This document shows, piece after piece, positions 6,352 to 7,471 of a stretch of 7,471 nucleotides of DNA. The translations under genes were made by a program, and so were the position numbers. How positions within the stretch are numbered: the stretch's first letter is position 1; each line of letters begins with the position of its first letter. The DNA lies in assembly GCA_030641505.1 (NCBI GenBank), contig DAOWHI010000122.1, forward strand, positions 1 through 7,471, read 5' to 3'. This stretch comes from Gemmatimonadota bacterium. Its GTDB lineage: Bacteria > Gemmatimonadota > Gemmatimonadetes > JACCXV01 > JAHWKZ01. The notes beneath the pieces were generated by a model. It had not been told where the DNA came from. It worked only from the letters and a program-made list of their open reading frames with translations, and made no database searches.

Positions 6352-7471
6352 TCAGCTTCCGATCCGGATCCCTGCCAGCAGGGTACGGGGTAGACCCGGG
6401 CGGGCACCAGCGGGCCGCCGGGCGACTACATACTCTGCCGCGGTCAAGTTCTGAACCCCGGCGAACAACTTCGCCCGTGGCGACAGGGCATACTCACCGC
6501 TCAGGTTCCAGACGGTGTAGTCATCGGTCTCTTGCTCGGGAGGGACCGCGTCTTGCCCCGCTCGCGTGCGAGTGCCGCTAACGCGGTCGGCCGTCAGCTC
6601 GATCGCCCACAGTGGGTGAGCCACGCCGATGGCGGCATGCAGTTGATGACGGGGCACGTAGGGCAGCTCATCGCCTTTTTCGACCGTACCCCAGGGTGGG
6701 AATGCGCTTTCGAAGCTGGTCCCAAACTCGGTCGAGGTATAGGTGTAGGCCAACCGAACCGGAGCCGTGAGTCGACCATCGAGCCCGAGCGAAGGCTCAC
6801 CGTCAAGCGCCAACTCGATGCCCGACACGCGCGCTGACCCGCCATTGAACAGCTCCCCATCACCGGTGTCGTCGCCCACCGCCAGTGTCGCCCGGCCAAG
6901 GATGTTCTCGTAGTCGTTGTAAAACGCTGTCGCTTGGGCTTCTACGCTTGAACCGGCGAACCGCACTCCGAGCTCATAGTTGAGGCTCTTCTCAGCCTCC
7001 GTCTCGTCGTCCGCACCCGGCCCTGGTGGACCGAATCCGCGGTGCACACCACCGAAGAGATCGATACCCTGACCGACCTCGTAACCGACGCCGAGACCGG
7101 GAATCCACGCGTTGACGTTCGTCTTCCTAACCCTATTCGGCACGACCCGTCCCGGATCATCGGATCCGTAATCAGTGCGCGTGAAGTCTATGGATTCGTA
7201 GCGCGCACCAGGCGTCAAGCTCCACCGACCGACCTCGATTCGGTCCTGTACGAACAGCGCCCGCGCGATGGCTTCGCTAACCCTATTGGACTGGCTTCCC
7301 GGTGCTCCAACGCTCGTCCGAATGATCTCACGTGACAACATCTGGAAGCCATCGTCGTGCTGGAAGCGATCTTCCTCGTCCCGATGGTATCGGACTCCAA
7401 ACTCGATCTCGTGTTGGCTGACACCAGCCGAAGCCGCCAACCCGATCGCCGCGGGTGCCGGTCCAGTTGGA
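6352..7471 (-). CDS. TonB-dependent receptor, FecA-like, C-terminal barrel (5' end outside window)
   Basis: This is an outer-membrane beta-barrel that imports ferric-siderophore-like or other large ligands, using energy from TonB-ExbB-ExbD. The frame is open from the right edge (372 visible residues) and ends at TGA 6354-6352. No signal peptide, TonB box or plug domain is visible because the 5' part is cut off. What remains is the C-terminal barrel, with alternating strands such as VGRWSLTPGARYESIDF, NYELGVRFAGSSVEAQATAF and KLFAGVQNLTAAEYV. The segments FGGVHRGFGPPGPG and EKSLNYELGVR, and the end RRPAGARPGLPRTLLAGIRI, resemble the ferric-dicitrate receptor (FecA) branch. The substrate cannot be read from the sequence. 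The protein ends in IRIGS rather than the aromatic residue usual at the end of outer-membrane barrels. No hairpin is seen in the 24 bases before the cyclase gene, so read-through transcription is plausible. Confidence 0.9.
   Translation of the reverse strand, partial: PTGPAPAAIGLAASAGVSQHEIEFGVRYHRDEEDRFQHDDGFQMLSREIIRTSVGAPGSQSNRVSEAIARALFVQDRIEVGRWSLTPGARYESIDFTRTDYGSDDPGRVVPNRVRKTNVNAWIPGLGVGYEVGQGIDLFGGVHRGFGPPGPGADDETEAEKSLNYELGVRFAGSSVEAQATAFYNDYENILGRATLAVGDDTGDGELFNGGSARVSGIELALDGEPSLGLDGRLTAPVRLAYTYTSTEFGTSFESAFPPWGTVEKGDELPYVPRHQLHAAIGVAHPLWAIELTADRVSGTRTRAGQDAVPPEQETDDYTVWNLSGEYALSPRAKLFAGVQNLTAAEYVVARRPAGARPGLPRTLLAGIRIGS

Noticed and set aside
7127..7287. Direct repeat CTAACCCTATT at 7127-7137 and 7277-7287, 150 bases apart
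   Set aside because: Both copies are in the same frame of the receptor and encode Asn-Arg-Val within otherwise different surroundings; eleven bases is short enough to be chance.

Overview
This window is a compact run of bacterial chromosome. All seven genes lie on the minus strand, so they read from the right end of the window to the left. I see no gene on the plus strand, no RNA gene, no CRISPR array, no insertion sequence and no phage or toxin gene. The host is Gram-negative: it has an outer-membrane TonB-dependent receptor and the Lol lipoprotein-export machinery. It also carries an McsA-type zinc-finger/UVR protein, which is best known from Firmicutes but also occurs in several non-proteobacterial phyla. 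Together with a moderately high GC content (judged by eye) and a single LolC/E-type permease, this suggests a lineage such as Gemmatimonadota or a neighbouring environmental phylum. That placement is an inference without any database search.

In transcription order the layout is as follows. (1) 7471-6352 is the 3' part of a FecA-like TonB-dependent receptor, cut by the window edge. (2) 6327-5302 is a diguanylate-cyclase-type protein with a degenerate receiver domain and a GGDDF signature. (3) 5280-4158 is prfB, release factor 2, split by an in-frame UGA at codon 26 with the classic +1 programmed frameshift site. (4) 4165-2612 is lysS. (5) 2615-1377 is a LolC/E/F-type permease. (6) 1396-638 is lolD. 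(7) After a 92-base gap holding a possible short terminator, 545-1 is an mcsA-like gene that runs off the left edge.

The first two gaps are only 24 and 21 bases. The prfB/lysS, lysS/lolC and lolC/lolD junctions overlap, so prfB-lysS-lolC-lolD is very probably one translationally coupled operon, possibly with the receptor and cyclase genes upstream in the same transcript. Functionally it joins translation (termination and lysine charging) to envelope building (lipoprotein release). Every one of the six visible gene ends uses TGA, the stop codon read by RF2, and RF2 synthesis is itself metered by a UGA in this same transcript.

I did not find evidence of a new defence, mobile or biosynthetic system. 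The points most worth a second look are the prfB recoding site and the all-UGA coupled operon, the cyclase with its incomplete receiver and missing inhibitory site, and the mcsA gene in a Gram-negative setting.
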